Shown here piece by piece: positions 10,153 through 18,924 of a DNA stretch of 64,000 nucleotides. Source of the DNA: an uncultured Pseudomonadales bacterium (GTDB lineage: Bacteria; Pseudomonadota; Gammaproteobacteria; Pseudomonadales; Pseudohongiellaceae); assembly GCA_943842505.1 (NCBI GenBank), contig CALTDI010000010.1, positions 62,001 through 126,000 of the forward strand, given 5' to 3'. Under the pieces are notes generated by a model. It had not been told where the DNA came from. It did no database searches and was given only the letters and a program-made list of their open reading frames with translations. Made by a program: the position numbers and the translations under genes. Position 1 is the first letter of the stretch; each line of letters starts with the position of its first letter.

Positions 10153-10326
10153 ATGCGTCTACTCTATCGAATATCGATTCTTTTCCTCCTGATTTCCTGT
10201 GCGCTTATTTTCGGCTCTATCGGTAGCATGAATGGCATGGGTTTCTTCCTGTTGCTGTGTATCTTGTTCGAGGGGGCATTCTGGCTTGGTCTGTTCAAGG
10301 CTATGCAGCGGCCCGCGAGTCATTAG
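10153..10326 (+). CDS. Small two-helix membrane protein
   Basis: 57 residues, too short for the ORF track: it begins MRLLYRISILFLLISCALIF and ends KAMQRPASH. Two hydrophobic segments (about 7-22 and 30-50) are split by a short GSMNGMG turn. It begins 14 bases after the P-loop gene, with GGAGACTCG upstream as a possible ribosome site. The function is unknown; support is the TM pattern, the close spacing and the clean start. Confidence 0.55.
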   Translation: MRLLYRISILFLLISCALIFGSIGSMNGMGFFLLLCILFEGAFWLGLFKAMQRPASH

Positions 10327-10530
10327 CGGCTCACGCCGGAGTGAAAGTGGGAAGTCATCTTGCCTAAGATTGAGTTTTTCCGTATCGCTTAATAACCCGA
10401 CAGGCTCCTAGCGGGTGTGAGTGCGGGCAGGTTGATCTGTAGCTATACGGCATCCAGTTTGTGGCAGTGCTTTCTGCCGCGAGGATGACTGAATCTCTTT
10501 AAGAAGGGATTAATAGAGGCTTAGGTATTT

Positions 10531-10827
10531 ATGATTCTTGAGGTGGCCACACTCGATGTGAGATCGGGAATGGAGGCTGAATTCGAAAAGGCGCTTGCTC
10601 AGGCGCAGAGAATAATCGGGTCCATGAAGGGGTATATATCCCATGAGCTGCGGCGTTGTGTTGAGCAAGAAGGTCGCTACCTGCTGCTCGTTAAGTGGGA
10701 GACACTAGAGGATCACACCGAGGGTTTTCGCGGCTCTGAAGAATATCAGCAATGGCGTGCGCTATTGCATCACTTCTACGATCCCTTTCCCACCGTAGAA
10801 CACTACCTGCCCGTTGAGCTTGTCTGA
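10531..10827 (+). CDS. ABM-fold (antibiotic biosynthesis monooxygenase-like) protein
   Basis: 98 residues forming one dimeric alpha/beta-barrel domain: MILEVATLDVRSGMEAEFEKAL, the central GYISHELRRCVEQEGRYLLLVKW, and SEEYQQWRALLHHFYDPFPTVEHY. Members are small quinol oxygenases, haem-degrading proteins or stress proteins; the sequence does not decide which. It converges with pgi, with only 11 bases between the stops. A second, divergent ABM protein lies at 23376-23723. Confidence 0.75.
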   Translation: MILEVATLDVRSGMEAEFEKALAQAQRIIGSMKGYISHELRRCVEQEGRYLLLVKWETLEDHTEGFRGSEEYQQWRALLHHFYDPFPTVEHYLPVELV

Positions 10828-10838
10828 GAGAGTGTGGG

Positions 10839-12416
10839 CTAGTAACTTCGCCACTGCTGTAATGTCTGGATGAGTCCCTGGGTAGAGGCATCGAGGTGGG
10901 TCGCGCCTGACTCGGAAGACATTGCGCTAAAGACCTGTGTTGAGAGTTTTTTCCCCAGTTCCACGCCCCACTGGTCGAAGGCGTTAATATTCCATAGCAC
11001 ACTCAGGGTATATACTTTGTGCTCATACAGCGCGAGTAGCATGCCGAGATTGTGTGGGTTTAATTGCTCTAACAGCAGCGTGTTACTCGGCTTGTTGCCC
11101 GCGACTAGCTTATGCGGGGAGTCGGTATCCTGCTTTCCTTCCATCAACGCGAGGCTCTGGCTAAGGCAGTTGGCGAGCAAGTGCTGGTGCGCATCGCTGT
11201 CTTCGGGTGCATCGCTTCTGGCGGCGGCAATGAAATCAACAGGAATGAATTCGGTGCCCTGGTGCAGTAGTTGGAAGTAGGAGTGCTGTCCGTTGGTACC
11301 AGCGCTTCCCCAGATGATATCGCCGGTATTGTAGTTCACCGGCTTGCCCTGCAGATCTACACTCTTGCCAAGACTCTCCATGCACAGCTGCTGCAGGAAA
11401 GAGGGGAGTAGATTGAGGCGTTGACTGTAAGGCACTATGGCGGTGCTGTGAGCGTCGAAGAATTCTCTATACCAGAAATTAATCAGGGCAGTAATGACGG
11501 GGATATTCCGCTCGAGCGGAGCCGTTCTGAAATGCTCGTCCATGGCATGAGCACCGGCAAGGAGTTGTCTGAATCCGTCCATGCCCAGTGCCAGCGCGAT
11601 GGGTAGCCCTATCGCCGACCACAACGAAAAGCGGCCTCCGACCCAGTCCCACAGCGGGTAAAGGTTCTGCTGCTCTATCCCGAACTCTGTCGCCGCTTTC
11701 AGGTTCGTCGTTATCGCCACAAAATGTTTGCTCGTAGCCTGCGTATCCGCGAACTGGAGTAGCCATTCTCTCGCCGCCTCTGCGTTCTTCAGGGTCTCAA
11801 GCGTCGAAAAAGACTTGGAGGCAATGACGAAGAGCGTGGTCTCTGGCCGCAGATTCTTAAGTGTGTTTTGGAGATGGGAGGGGTCGACGTTCGATACGAA
11901 ATGCACGTTCAGCTTAGTGCTCGCGAATGGACTGAGCGCGTCACAGACCATCGCTGGGCCAAGATCGGAGCCGCCTATGCCCAGGTTGACGACATCCGAG
12001 ATGGTGTCGCCAGCATAACCCAGCCACGTTCCGCCGTGCACATCGACTACTAGCCGCTGGATACGGTCGAGGGTCTCAGAGACCTCCGGATGGCTCGATG
12101 CGCCTGATGGGTCGCGCAGCGCGACGTGAAGAGCGGCCCGGTGCTCAGTCGTGTTTACCTTCTCACCACTGAACATCGAATCGATAGCCTTGGTGAGTTG
12201 CCTCTGCTCAGCCAGATCGAGTAAGAGTCGAATAGTTTCGCTATTTAAGAAGTTCTTTGAATAATCGAGCAGAAGACCTTCGTGGGAGAGTGAATGCTCC
12301 CGAAACCGGTCGTTGCCGGCATTGAATAGATCGCGTAGACGAAAGCCTGTGCCTTTGAAATCTTCGCTGTGTTTCTCTAAAGCCTTCCAGGCAGCGCTAT
12401 CGTTCGAGCCATCCAT
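10839..12416 (-). CDS. pgi: Glucose-6-phosphate isomerase
   Basis: 525 residues from ATG at 12416 (MDGSNDSAAWKALEKHSEDFKG); the longer ORF in the track would run into the upstream gene. It interconverts glucose-6-P and fructose-6-P. Motifs: DVVNLGIGGSDLGPAMV, WVGGRFSLWSAIGLPIAL, WGSAGTNGQHSYFQLLHQGT with the catalytic residues, and the C-terminal KVYTLSVLWNINAFDQWGVELGK. It starts 7 bases after the upstream desaturase-like gene and supplies fructose-6-P for GDP-mannose synthesis and for the PPi-dependent phosphofructokinase at 54 kb. Confidence 0.97.
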   Translation of the reverse strand: MDGSNDSAAWKALEKHSEDFKGTGFRLRDLFNAGNDRFREHSLSHEGLLLDYSKNFLNSETIRLLLDLAEQRQLTKAIDSMFSGEKVNTTEHRAALHVALRDPSGASSHPEVSETLDRIQRLVVDVHGGTWLGYAGDTISDVVNLGIGGSDLGPAMVCDALSPFASTKLNVHFVSNVDPSHLQNTLKNLRPETTLFVIASKSFSTLETLKNAEAAREWLLQFADTQATSKHFVAITTNLKAATEFGIEQQNLYPLWDWVGGRFSLWSAIGLPIALALGMDGFRQLLAGAHAMDEHFRTAPLERNIPVITALINFWYREFFDAHSTAIVPYSQRLNLLPSFLQQLCMESLGKSVDLQGKPVNYNTGDIIWGSAGTNGQHSYFQLLHQGTEFIPVDFIAAARSDAPEDSDAHQHLLANCLSQSLALMEGKQDTDSPHKLVAGNKPSNTLLLEQLNPHNLGMLLALYEHKVYTLSVLWNINAFDQWGVELGKKLSTQVFSAMSSESGATHLDASTQGLIQTLQQWRSY

Positions 12417-12423
12417 GGGGTGT

Positions 12424-13287
12424 TTACTCTTGTGCTGTCTGATAATTCTGCGGGCTAGGTGATTTGGGCTTTCTGAATAGGGCCATAACGCCATCTTTCT
12501 TGGCAATATTATAGATATCAACGAAGGGTCGGTAATGTTGAATAATAATATTATTGCTGTACTCGGCCTCGCCGAAATTGTCAGGAATACCTTCCTTCGG
12601 GTAGTAGGCCGTGCCGAACATATAGTCCATGAAATTAAGTTCGCCGGAGAAATTCTTATCGATCGCTTCCGGATGGTTAGAATGATGCCAGCGATGAAAC
12701 TTGGGGTTGCTCAGGATGTAGCCAAGCCAATGGGCGTCTTTGATGTTGCCATGGCCATATCGGCCCCAGAAGTCTCGAAATGAGATGTATAGAAAGATCA
12801 ATGCAGGATCTGGTTGAAAATACGTGACCAGCATCAAATAGGGAGCAGCGAAGAGGGCCTTATCAATGACATGGAAGCGGCTCGTTGAAACAGAGTCCAG
12901 GGTTACTGAGCTGTGATGGACACGATGAAACTGCCAGAGCAGCGGGATCTTATGTGAGTAATAATGCGCCACATAAAAAGTGATGTGCCCCATGAGCAAG
13001 AGGGCGAAAAAGCTCCACCCCCAATGCGCATCAGCTAGCGCTCCCTGCAGGTAGGCGCCTTGTCCTGCATGCTGCTGTGCATAGGTAACGAGCCAGGCGA
13101 CGAAGGCTGCATTGATCATGCTGTGTAAATGGAGGCGGTGATAGGTGTGTAGCAGATCGTTGATCATGCCCGGCCGAATAAAGGGCTGCTTATTCAGAGG
13201 CAGCAGACGCTCGACGATCGGGATTATCCAGATCCAGCCGTAGAGCGAGAGCATTTGTAGCCATTCTTGAATTACCGGTGTCAACAT
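12424..13287 (-). CDS. Fatty acid hydroxylase / sterol desaturase family membrane protein
   Basis: 287 residues with several hydrophobic segments and the three histidine clusters of the di-iron hydroxylase superfamily: HYYSHK, HRVHHSS, and HRWHHSNHP. These bind two irons for oxygen-dependent hydroxylation or desaturation of a lipid. The substrate cannot be told; bacterial relatives act on fatty acids, carotenoids or hopanoid/sterol-like lipids. It lies directly upstream of pgi, an unusual partner probably due only to gene packing. Confidence 0.85.
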   Translation of the reverse strand: MLTPVIQEWLQMLSLYGWIWIIPIVERLLPLNKQPFIRPGMINDLLHTYHRLHLHSMINAAFVAWLVTYAQQHAGQGAYLQGALADAHWGWSFFALLLMGHITFYVAHYYSHKIPLLWQFHRVHHSSVTLDSVSTSRFHVIDKALFAAPYLMLVTYFQPDPALIFLYISFRDFWGRYGHGNIKDAHWLGYILSNPKFHRWHHSNHPEAIDKNFSGELNFMDYMFGTAYYPKEGIPDNFGEAEYSNNIIIQHYRPFVDIYNIAKKDGVMALFRKPKSPSPQNYQTAQE

Positions 13288-13463
13288 GCTGATTCTAACT
13301 TATCTATAGGTTGCTATTTAGGCTGCCTGTCGCTGCCCGGCGATAAGCAACAAATACGGGTTAAATGGGCGATAATGTCTACTAAACTGTGCGCATACTT
13401 TAGCAAATATCGTGCTAAGTTAGTATGCTTCATTTCCTCTTGTTCGGGCCGATTGCTAGCTGT

Positions 13464-14591
13464 ATGAAGAGCACTAATTTTGGATACATTCCTGCACTCG
13501 ATCATCTTCGAGGCTTCGCCGCAGTGCTTGTGCTGTTCTTTCACAGCTCGCACCTCGTCTCCCACAAGCTCATCTATGCAGCACCCTACGATCCCGCGAA
13601 TTGGGTCGTAGCAGGAAACCCATTCACGGCACTCATTATCGAGGGGCACACGGCGGTTTCTCTCTTCTTCCTGCTCAGTGGCTTTGTCTTTACCGTGGGT
13701 TCGTTGCACAAGAAGTTGAGCTATGTAGGCTTCTATCGGAATCGACTGCTTCGAACCTATCCTCTGTTTCTCTTCTTCCTGATTCTCGGCATAGCTTTCA
13801 ATACAGAGAACTTCAGCCTTCTCGGTCTATTGCAGTCTGTCTTCTTCATGGCGAATAGCGATACCGCCATCAATGGCGGTGCGTTTACCTTTGTTTTCTG
13901 GTCTATAGCCGTGGAGTGGCATTTCTATCTGTTGTTTCCATTGCTGTTAATTTCTGTGCAGAAATGGGGTTGGAAGGTTTTGGTTGCGATAATACTCGCC
14001 TTGCTGATCCTGCGGACGGGAGCCTTTATTCTAGGCGCCGACATGCGCGTGCTGAGTTACTGGACTATCGTAGGTCGCCTCGATCAGTTCTTGGTGGGCA
14101 TGCTGGCGGGTATCTACTACCGGAACTACTTTGTGGCAGGGAAGCAGCTGGACTATGTGGCGGTCGCGGGGACCGGTCTGGTGCTAATGCTACTCTTCGG
14201 ATTCAATCAGCTTGGGGGTGGTGGGGCGAATAACCATCTCTGGATCTTCTGGCCAACGCTGGAAGCAGTCGCCTGGGCAGTCTTTCTGATGGGGTATCTT
14301 TCCATCGCAAGGCATTTTCATCGCCTCATAGGTCGAATATTGGTGGCAGTTGGCACTATCAGCTACTCCATCTACATGGGCCACTATGTGGTGCTGGATT
14401 ACTTCCTGCGCCACGACTGGGATAGTCTGCTGCGTCTGAGTGACCCGGTGGCTAGGGCGATTCTCAATACCTTCGTGTTGATGCTGCCCCTGGTTTTGCT
14501 GCTGGCTACGGTCACCTATTTCTGTGTGGAACGGCCTTTCCTGCTGCGGCGCCGCAAGTATATGCAGCCTGCCCAGCCCTCTGCTCAGTGA
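13464..14591 (+). CDS. Acyltransferase family 3 membrane protein
   Basis: 375 residues from ATG at 13464 (MKSTNFGYIPALDHLRGFAAVLVLFFHS); ATG at 13425 would add 13 residues, and neither start has a strong ribosome site. The LDHLRGFAA start, the conserved His in FFHSSH, about ten hydrophobic segments and the C-terminal YFCVERPFLLRRR mark Acyltransferase_3 (O-acetyltransferase type). Such proteins acylate cell-surface polysaccharides or lipids, which fits the nucleotide-sugar genes upstream. It ends 26 bases before the tRNA promoter. Confidence 0.85.
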   Translation: MKSTNFGYIPALDHLRGFAAVLVLFFHSSHLVSHKLIYAAPYDPANWVVAGNPFTALIIEGHTAVSLFFLLSGFVFTVGSLHKKLSYVGFYRNRLLRTYPLFLFFLILGIAFNTENFSLLGLLQSVFFMANSDTAINGGAFTFVFWSIAVEWHFYLLFPLLLISVQKWGWKVLVAIILALLILRTGAFILGADMRVLSYWTIVGRLDQFLVGMLAGIYYRNYFVAGKQLDYVAVAGTGLVLMLLFGFNQLGGGGANNHLWIFWPTLEAVAWAVFLMGYLSIARHFHRLIGRILVAVGTISYSIYMGHYVVLDYFLRHDWDSLLRLSDPVARAILNTFVLMLPLVLLLATVTYFCVERPFLLRRRKYMQPAQPSAQ

Positions 14592-14616
14592 GCGCAAATA
14601 TTGGCAAACTGAACTA

Positions 14617-14653
14617 TTGAAGCGGGCGCATTTTTTATGTAGTATGCGCCACC
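14617..14653 (+). promoter_or_regulatory. Stable-RNA-type promoter of tRNA-Thr
   Basis: A -35 box TTGAAG (14617-14622), a 17-base spacer, a -10 box TAGTAT (14640-14645) and then GCGCCACC, the GC-rich discriminator of stringently controlled rRNA and tRNA promoters in E. coli. Transcription would begin at about 14652, giving a leader of about 120 bases before the tRNA. Stringent (ppGpp) control is inferred from the discriminator. Confidence 0.75.
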
Positions 14654-14772
14654 TGATTGGAGTTGTCGCAATCAGAGCGAATTCGCAGTAGCGAAATCGC
14701 AAATTCGGATGTAAGTCGAAGGCATTCAATTGCGTGGATCGACATCCGGAACTTTGATAAAGTTTGAAATAT
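14654..14772 (+). other. Structured leader of the tRNA-Thr transcript
   Basis: About 120 bases between the promoter and the tRNA. It contains CTGATTG/CAATCAG (7-base stem with a 9-base loop), the 10-base palindrome GCGAATTCGC, and CGGATGT/ACATCCG, which closes a larger loop. Such hairpins could guide 5' processing of the precursor. No ORF with a convincing start is seen; the track's 14730-15176 ORF starts here but reads through the tRNA. Confidence 0.4.
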
Positions 14773-14850
14773 GCCGCTATAGCTCAGCCGTGGTAGAGCA
14801 GCTGACTTGTAATCAGCAGGTCCCGAGTTCGACTCTTGGTGGCGGCACCA
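14773..14850 (+). tRNA. tRNA-Thr (anticodon TGT), CCA encoded
   Basis: A full cloverleaf: acceptor GCCGCTA with TGGCGGC (one G-T pair), D-arm GCTC/GAGC, anticodon stem GCTGA/TCAGC with loop CTTGTAA (anticodon TGT, reading ACA and relatives), T-arm CCGAG-TTCGACT-CTTGG, discriminator A and an encoded CCA at 14848-14850. The mature part is 75 bases plus CCA. It is a single tRNA behind its own promoter; the Tyr, Gly and second Thr tRNAs often clustered with it in enterobacteria are absent. Confidence 0.97.
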
Positions 14851-15163
14851 ACTTTACCCCGCGTAAAAGCAATTCCGTAAAAGCAATTCAACTTCGGTGT
14901 ACTTCTTTCTGGACCAGCAGGTCCACTCTCTCGAAGTTAGCGACTCTTGGTGGCGGCACCAACTTTACCCCGCGTAAAAGCAATTCAACTTCGGTGTACT
15001 TCTTTCTGGATCAGCAGGTCCACTCTCTAGAAGTTGCGACTTTTAGTGGCGGCACTAACTTTCCCCCGCGTAAAAGCAATTCAACTTCGGTGTACTTCTT
15101 GCTGGATCAGCAGGTCCACTCTCTAGAAGTTGCGACTTTTGGTGGCGGCACCAACTTCTCTCC
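14830..15163 (+). repeat. Tandem array built from the 3' part of tRNA-Thr
   Basis: Unit starts are at 14830 (inside the tRNA), 14941, 15037 and 15133, so the periods are 111, 96 and 96 bases; the last copy is partial. Each unit begins with the last 21 bases of the tRNA (CGACTCTTGGTGGCGGCACC plus A) and holds a second tRNA-derived block, ATCAGCAGGTCC. The first period is longer through a duplicated CGTAAAAGCAATTC plus one base. Within the spacer CAACTTC pairs with GAAGTTG, and GGAYC-AGCA-GGTCC forms a hairpin in which the one difference between copies is a C-G to U-G change that keeps the RNA pair. Copy 15037 has ACTA instead of ACCA. The array resembles the rtT repeats after E. coli tyrT, which carry 19 bases of the tRNA end. 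Confidence 0.9.
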
Positions 15164-15176
15164 CCGCTTGTACTAG

Positions 15177-15327
15177 CTATTCCAGCCAATGGCACCACTT
15201 TCGTGCAACGTAGTTCTTCACAATAATCCATTTCTATGCAGTTCGGTCCAGCTCCATTCGCAGCAATCTTGTAGTCCCTCACTGATTCACTTATTCTTCG
15301 TGGCTCAATTCATTTTTATAGAGCGTA
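15177..15327. other. Gap between tRNA repeats and purC
   Basis: After the last partial repeat unit there is no recognisable gene and no clear hairpin followed by a U-tract. CATTTTTATAGAGCG just before purC may hold a promoter or ribosome site. How the tRNA-repeat transcript ends is therefore not visible. Confidence 0.3.
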
Positions 15328-15339
15328 GTGATAAATCCG

Positions 15340-16392
15340 ATGTTAGACGAGAAGCAAATAGTTGAATTAGTTGCCGAACATGGCAGCACCGTTAATGAAG
15401 GCCGTCCCATTCAGCAGTTAATCGATGACGGGGAATTACCTCGTCTGAGTGGGGCCACCGTATTAGAAGGCAAAGTGTCAGATTCTGTGTTCGCAGAGGA
15501 TCTTGTGACTGCGGCGGGCGTGCCTCTGCGCTTAATGTTCCGCAATAATCGAATCTCGACACATGACGTGAACCGGGGTGCGATTCCTTTCAAGGATCAG
15601 GTGCTAGCCTTTAATCATGATCACATGCTTCGCCTCGTGGTGGATGTGCTGGGCTCCTCGCAGTTTGAAGTAGAGGGTCTGCTGCCGAGTTCCACGGTGA
15701 TACCAGCGGAGAACCTCGATCTGGTAAGTCTGGAGAATGTGTTGCGTCTGTTTATGGCGGAGAGCTCGACCTCAACATCGCTCTACCAACATTGGCTTGC
15801 TGCCAAGGACGCAGGGGAGGGCGTATTGCACTATGCCGGTCACGAGATGGCCATCGCCGAATTAGTGCCGAACGGTATTCTGCCCTATGTGATGGATACG
15901 CCTAGCACCAAGGATAAGGTCGACAAGACAACCGACGCGCAGTCGCTAATCGACAGCGGCGTCTGTACGCAGGCTCAATACAACCAAATCAGAAACTCGT
16001 CTTTAATGGCCTTCGGTATGATCTCTCAGTATCTGTCCGAGCGCGGCATGGTGTTGGTAGATACCAAGACCGAGCACGGCATTAACAGCGCAGGCAAGAT
16101 CGTGGCGGCAGACGAGCTCTATACCATGGATTCCTCGCGCTTCTGGCGTTTGGATGACAAGGGCGATGTCCTGCACAGAGATGGCAAGCCGGTTTCATTC
16201 TCCAAAGAATTTGCCCGCGGTATGGTGAAGGAGAAGGATCAGCAATTCTCCGACGAACAGGCTGATGCAATCGCGGTACGTTATATTCTCGGTCTTCAGC
16301 ACCTAACCGGTGTAGAGTTCACTCCAGATCTGCGGCCTCGAGATCAACGACTCATCGAATCGGTTGATTTAATATTGGACGCGCTTCTTTAG
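15340..16392 (+). CDS. purC: SAICAR synthetase (long form)
   Basis: 350 residues from ATG at 15340; GTG at 15328 would add four. It ligates aspartate to CAIR in purine synthesis. Signs of the family are RNNRISTHDVNRGAIPFKDQ, the substrate stretch NGILPYVMDTPSTKDK, VDTKTEHGINSAGK and the phosphate-binding DELYTMDSSRFW. It is about 110 residues longer than E. coli PurC (237) and resembles the roughly 370-residue form found in Vibrio and others. It is transcribed in the same direction as the tRNA but is a separate unit. Confidence 0.88.
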   Translation: MLDEKQIVELVAEHGSTVNEGRPIQQLIDDGELPRLSGATVLEGKVSDSVFAEDLVTAAGVPLRLMFRNNRISTHDVNRGAIPFKDQVLAFNHDHMLRLVVDVLGSSQFEVEGLLPSSTVIPAENLDLVSLENVLRLFMAESSTSTSLYQHWLAAKDAGEGVLHYAGHEMAIAELVPNGILPYVMDTPSTKDKVDKTTDAQSLIDSGVCTQAQYNQIRNSSLMAFGMISQYLSERGMVLVDTKTEHGINSAGKIVAADELYTMDSSRFWRLDDKGDVLHRDGKPVSFSKEFARGMVKEKDQQFSDEQADAIAVRYILGLQHLTGVEFTPDLRPRDQRLIESVDLILDALL

Positions 16393-16430
16393 AGTCGGAG
16401 TGCTTATCTATAGCAAAGAGGCCTACTAAG

Positions 16431-18809
16431 ATGACCCAAGCGCTACGACGCAGCTTTCTCGCAATGCTTTTCCTTGTTGTTGTTCAAGCCTGTGGCCCTA
16501 GCGCAACAAGTGGGCCAGGTGGCTCAGTCCCCGCGGCAGAGCAGGTAGAAGAAGCAGAGGCGATAACGGTCGCCGATTACGAGCGGGCGCAGAGTTTTCT
16601 GGGCGTTAACACGGCGGACCTGGTCAGCGGCAATATTCTCGCTCAATACTGGCAGGGCTCCGATCGCTTGATCTACAGGCGCTCGACTGGGAGCGGTTCT
16701 GAAACTGTGTTGGCGGATGTGCAGACAGGACAGAAATCACCCCTGTTCGATAGCGCCAGGCTGGCCTCTGCCCTTGCAGACTATGCAGATGAGGTTGACG
16801 CAGACGACTTGAATCTGTCGCGCATCAAACTGTCAGAGTCTTCAGGTCAACTCGACTTTGATTACGATGGGCGCAGCTACACAGTAGAACTTGATAGCTA
16901 TACGCTGAGCCAGCTAGCCCAGACCCCTGCTAACGAATATCTTTCTCCCGATAGAGGCAAGGCGGCCTTTATCGATGAGCACAATCTATGGGTTCGAGAT
17001 ACGGCGAGTAATGCGCTGACACAGCTAACCTTCGATGGCGAGCAAGACTATGGCTATGCAACCAATAACGCAGGTTGGCTGCGAGATGATGGCCCGGTTC
17101 TTCTCTGGTCGCCAGATTCAAGCAAGATCGCCACCTTCCGTCACGATGGCAGAAATGTCAAACAGATGTATCTTTGGTCCACCCAGGTCGGCCATGGCGA
17201 ACTAGATGCCTGGAAGTATCCCCTGCCTGGAGATGATTATATCTTCATGATCGAGAGAATCGTGATTCATCTTGAGCAGGAGCCGCGAATCGTAAGGTTA
17301 AATATGCCACCCGACCCCCATCGTTCTACTACCAGCGATCATATTGCTGGCAGAGGCGGTGTGTTCCTGGATGTTGAGTGGAGTGAGGACGGCGAGACGC
17401 TGTCGTTTGTCTCCTCATCGCGGGATCACAAGATAGCGCAGCTGCAGATTGCAGATCCTCAGACGGGTGCTGTGCGTGCTGTTCATCGAGAGGAGGTCGC
17501 AACCTATTATGAATCGGGATACAACAGCGAAAATTGGCGCGTATTTCCCCAGCGAAACGAATTCATCTGGTTCTCCGAGCAGGACAATTGGGGTCATCTC
17601 TATCTCCACGATCTACAGACAGGCGCGTTGAAGAGTCGCATCACCGAAGGTAACTGGGCGGTGCTGCAGATACAGCAGATCGATCTGGATAATGAGCAGA
17701 TCTACTTCCTCGGCTCGAATCGGGAGAGTGGCGATCCGTATTTTCAATATCTCTATCGCGTCAACTTCGATGGCTCGCAGCTGGTGAACCTGACACCCGA
17801 GATTGCACATCATCAGATCGGCTGGTCCGATTCGGCGGAGTATTTCAGTGATGTGTTCTCAACGCCTACTACGCCCGCCGTCGCAGTTGTGCGTAACACG
17901 TCCGGCGAGCTGCAGATGGCGCTTGAAGAGACAGACATTAGCGCCCTTGTGGCAGGTGGCTGGGTGGCGCCGGAGCCCTTCGTCGTGAAAGCCAGAGATC
18001 AGATCACCGATATCTATGGCCTGCTGTACAAGCCTTCCAACTTCGACGAGACGAAGTCCTATCCAGTGCTGAACTATCTATATCCCGGGCCGCAAAGCGG
18101 TAGCGTGGGTACACGATCGTTTCGTGCCTCGCGCGGTGACAAGCAGTCTCTGGCCGAGCTTGGATTCATCGTTGTGGAGTTGGATGCTATGGGTACGCCT
18201 GGGCGATCGAAGTCCTTCCACGACGCCTACTATGGAAATATGGGCGATAGTGGCTTGCCTGATCAGGTCGAAGGCATTCGACAGCTAGGGGCTGAGAACC
18301 CCTGGATGGATCTCGATCGAGTCGGCATCTGGGGGCATTCTGGCGGCGGCTTTGCCTCGACGGCGGGAATTCTTCGCTATCCTGATTTTTATAAGGTTGC
18401 GGTGTCGGGTGCGGGCAATCACGACAATCGCAACTATGAGGATGACTGGGGTGAGAAGTGGCAAGGCCTGTTGCAGACGTTCCCGGAGAACAGCACAACC
18501 GATGGCGAGCCTGTGGTTACGACGAACTATGACAATCAGGCTAATCAACTGCTGGCGGCGAACCTTCAAGGCAAGTTACTGCTAGCCCATGGCATGCTCG
18601 ATACCAATGTGCATCCATCGAGTACCCTGCTGGTGGTCGATGCATTGATCGATGCCGATAAAGACTTCGATCTGGTAGTGCTGCCCAACGCCGGTCATGG
18701 CTTCGGCAATAGGCGCTATTTTATGAAGCGCCGTTGGGACTATTTTGTGGAGCATCTACGGGGCTTGCAGCCTCCATCTGAATTCGTCTTTGCCGATAAT
18801 ATTCGATAG
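16431..18809 (+). CDS. Dipeptidyl-peptidase IV-type lipoprotein (S9B)
   Basis: 792 residues. The N-terminus MTQALRRSFLAMLFLVVVQAC ends in a lipobox-like VQAC, so it is probably a lipoprotein in the cell envelope. Residues about 70-530 form the DPP-IV beta-propeller; the C-terminal part is the alpha/beta-hydrolase with nucleophile in GIWGHSGGGFAS (Ser about 636), Asp in LDTNVHPSS (about 724) and His in NAGHGFG (about 755). The family usually has GWSYGG, so GHSGGG is a mild variant. It should release N-terminal dipeptides from peptides taken up as nutrients. Confidence 0.88.
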   Translation: MTQALRRSFLAMLFLVVVQACGPSATSGPGGSVPAAEQVEEAEAITVADYERAQSFLGVNTADLVSGNILAQYWQGSDRLIYRRSTGSGSETVLADVQTGQKSPLFDSARLASALADYADEVDADDLNLSRIKLSESSGQLDFDYDGRSYTVELDSYTLSQLAQTPANEYLSPDRGKAAFIDEHNLWVRDTASNALTQLTFDGEQDYGYATNNAGWLRDDGPVLLWSPDSSKIATFRHDGRNVKQMYLWSTQVGHGELDAWKYPLPGDDYIFMIERIVIHLEQEPRIVRLNMPPDPHRSTTSDHIAGRGGVFLDVEWSEDGETLSFVSSSRDHKIAQLQIADPQTGAVRAVHREEVATYYESGYNSENWRVFPQRNEFIWFSEQDNWGHLYLHDLQTGALKSRITEGNWAVLQIQQIDLDNEQIYFLGSNRESGDPYFQYLYRVNFDGSQLVNLTPEIAHHQIGWSDSAEYFSDVFSTPTTPAVAVVRNTSGELQMALEETDISALVAGGWVAPEPFVVKARDQITDIYGLLYKPSNFDETKSYPVLNYLYPGPQSGSVGTRSFRASRGDKQSLAELGFIVVELDAMGTPGRSKSFHDAYYGNMGDSGLPDQVEGIRQLGAENPWMDLDRVGIWGHSGGGFASTAGILRYPDFYKVAVSGAGNHDNRNYEDDWGEKWQGLLQTFPENSTTDGEPVVTTNYDNQANQLLAANLQGKLLLAHGMLDTNVHPSSTLLVVDALIDADKDFDLVVLPNAGHGFGNRRYFMKRRWDYFVEHLRGLQPPSEFVFADNIR

Positions 18810-18924
18810 CTTTGCCGATTCCGGCAGTGATTTCAGTGCCGTGTCGCTTGCAAGTGCGTGGAAGGCTGCTTTAAGCTAGTTTCACAGGGCTTAGGCCCAG
18901 CTCACTCTACCTGAGGATATTTCC

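Noticed and set aside
14830-15163. CRISPR array
   Set aside because: The units are near-identical 96-base tandem copies without unique spacers, and no cas gene is near.
14730-15176. 148-residue ORF across the tRNA and its repeats
   Set aside because: It stays open because the periods are multiples of three; it reads through a tRNA gene and shows no protein family. The repeat explains it.
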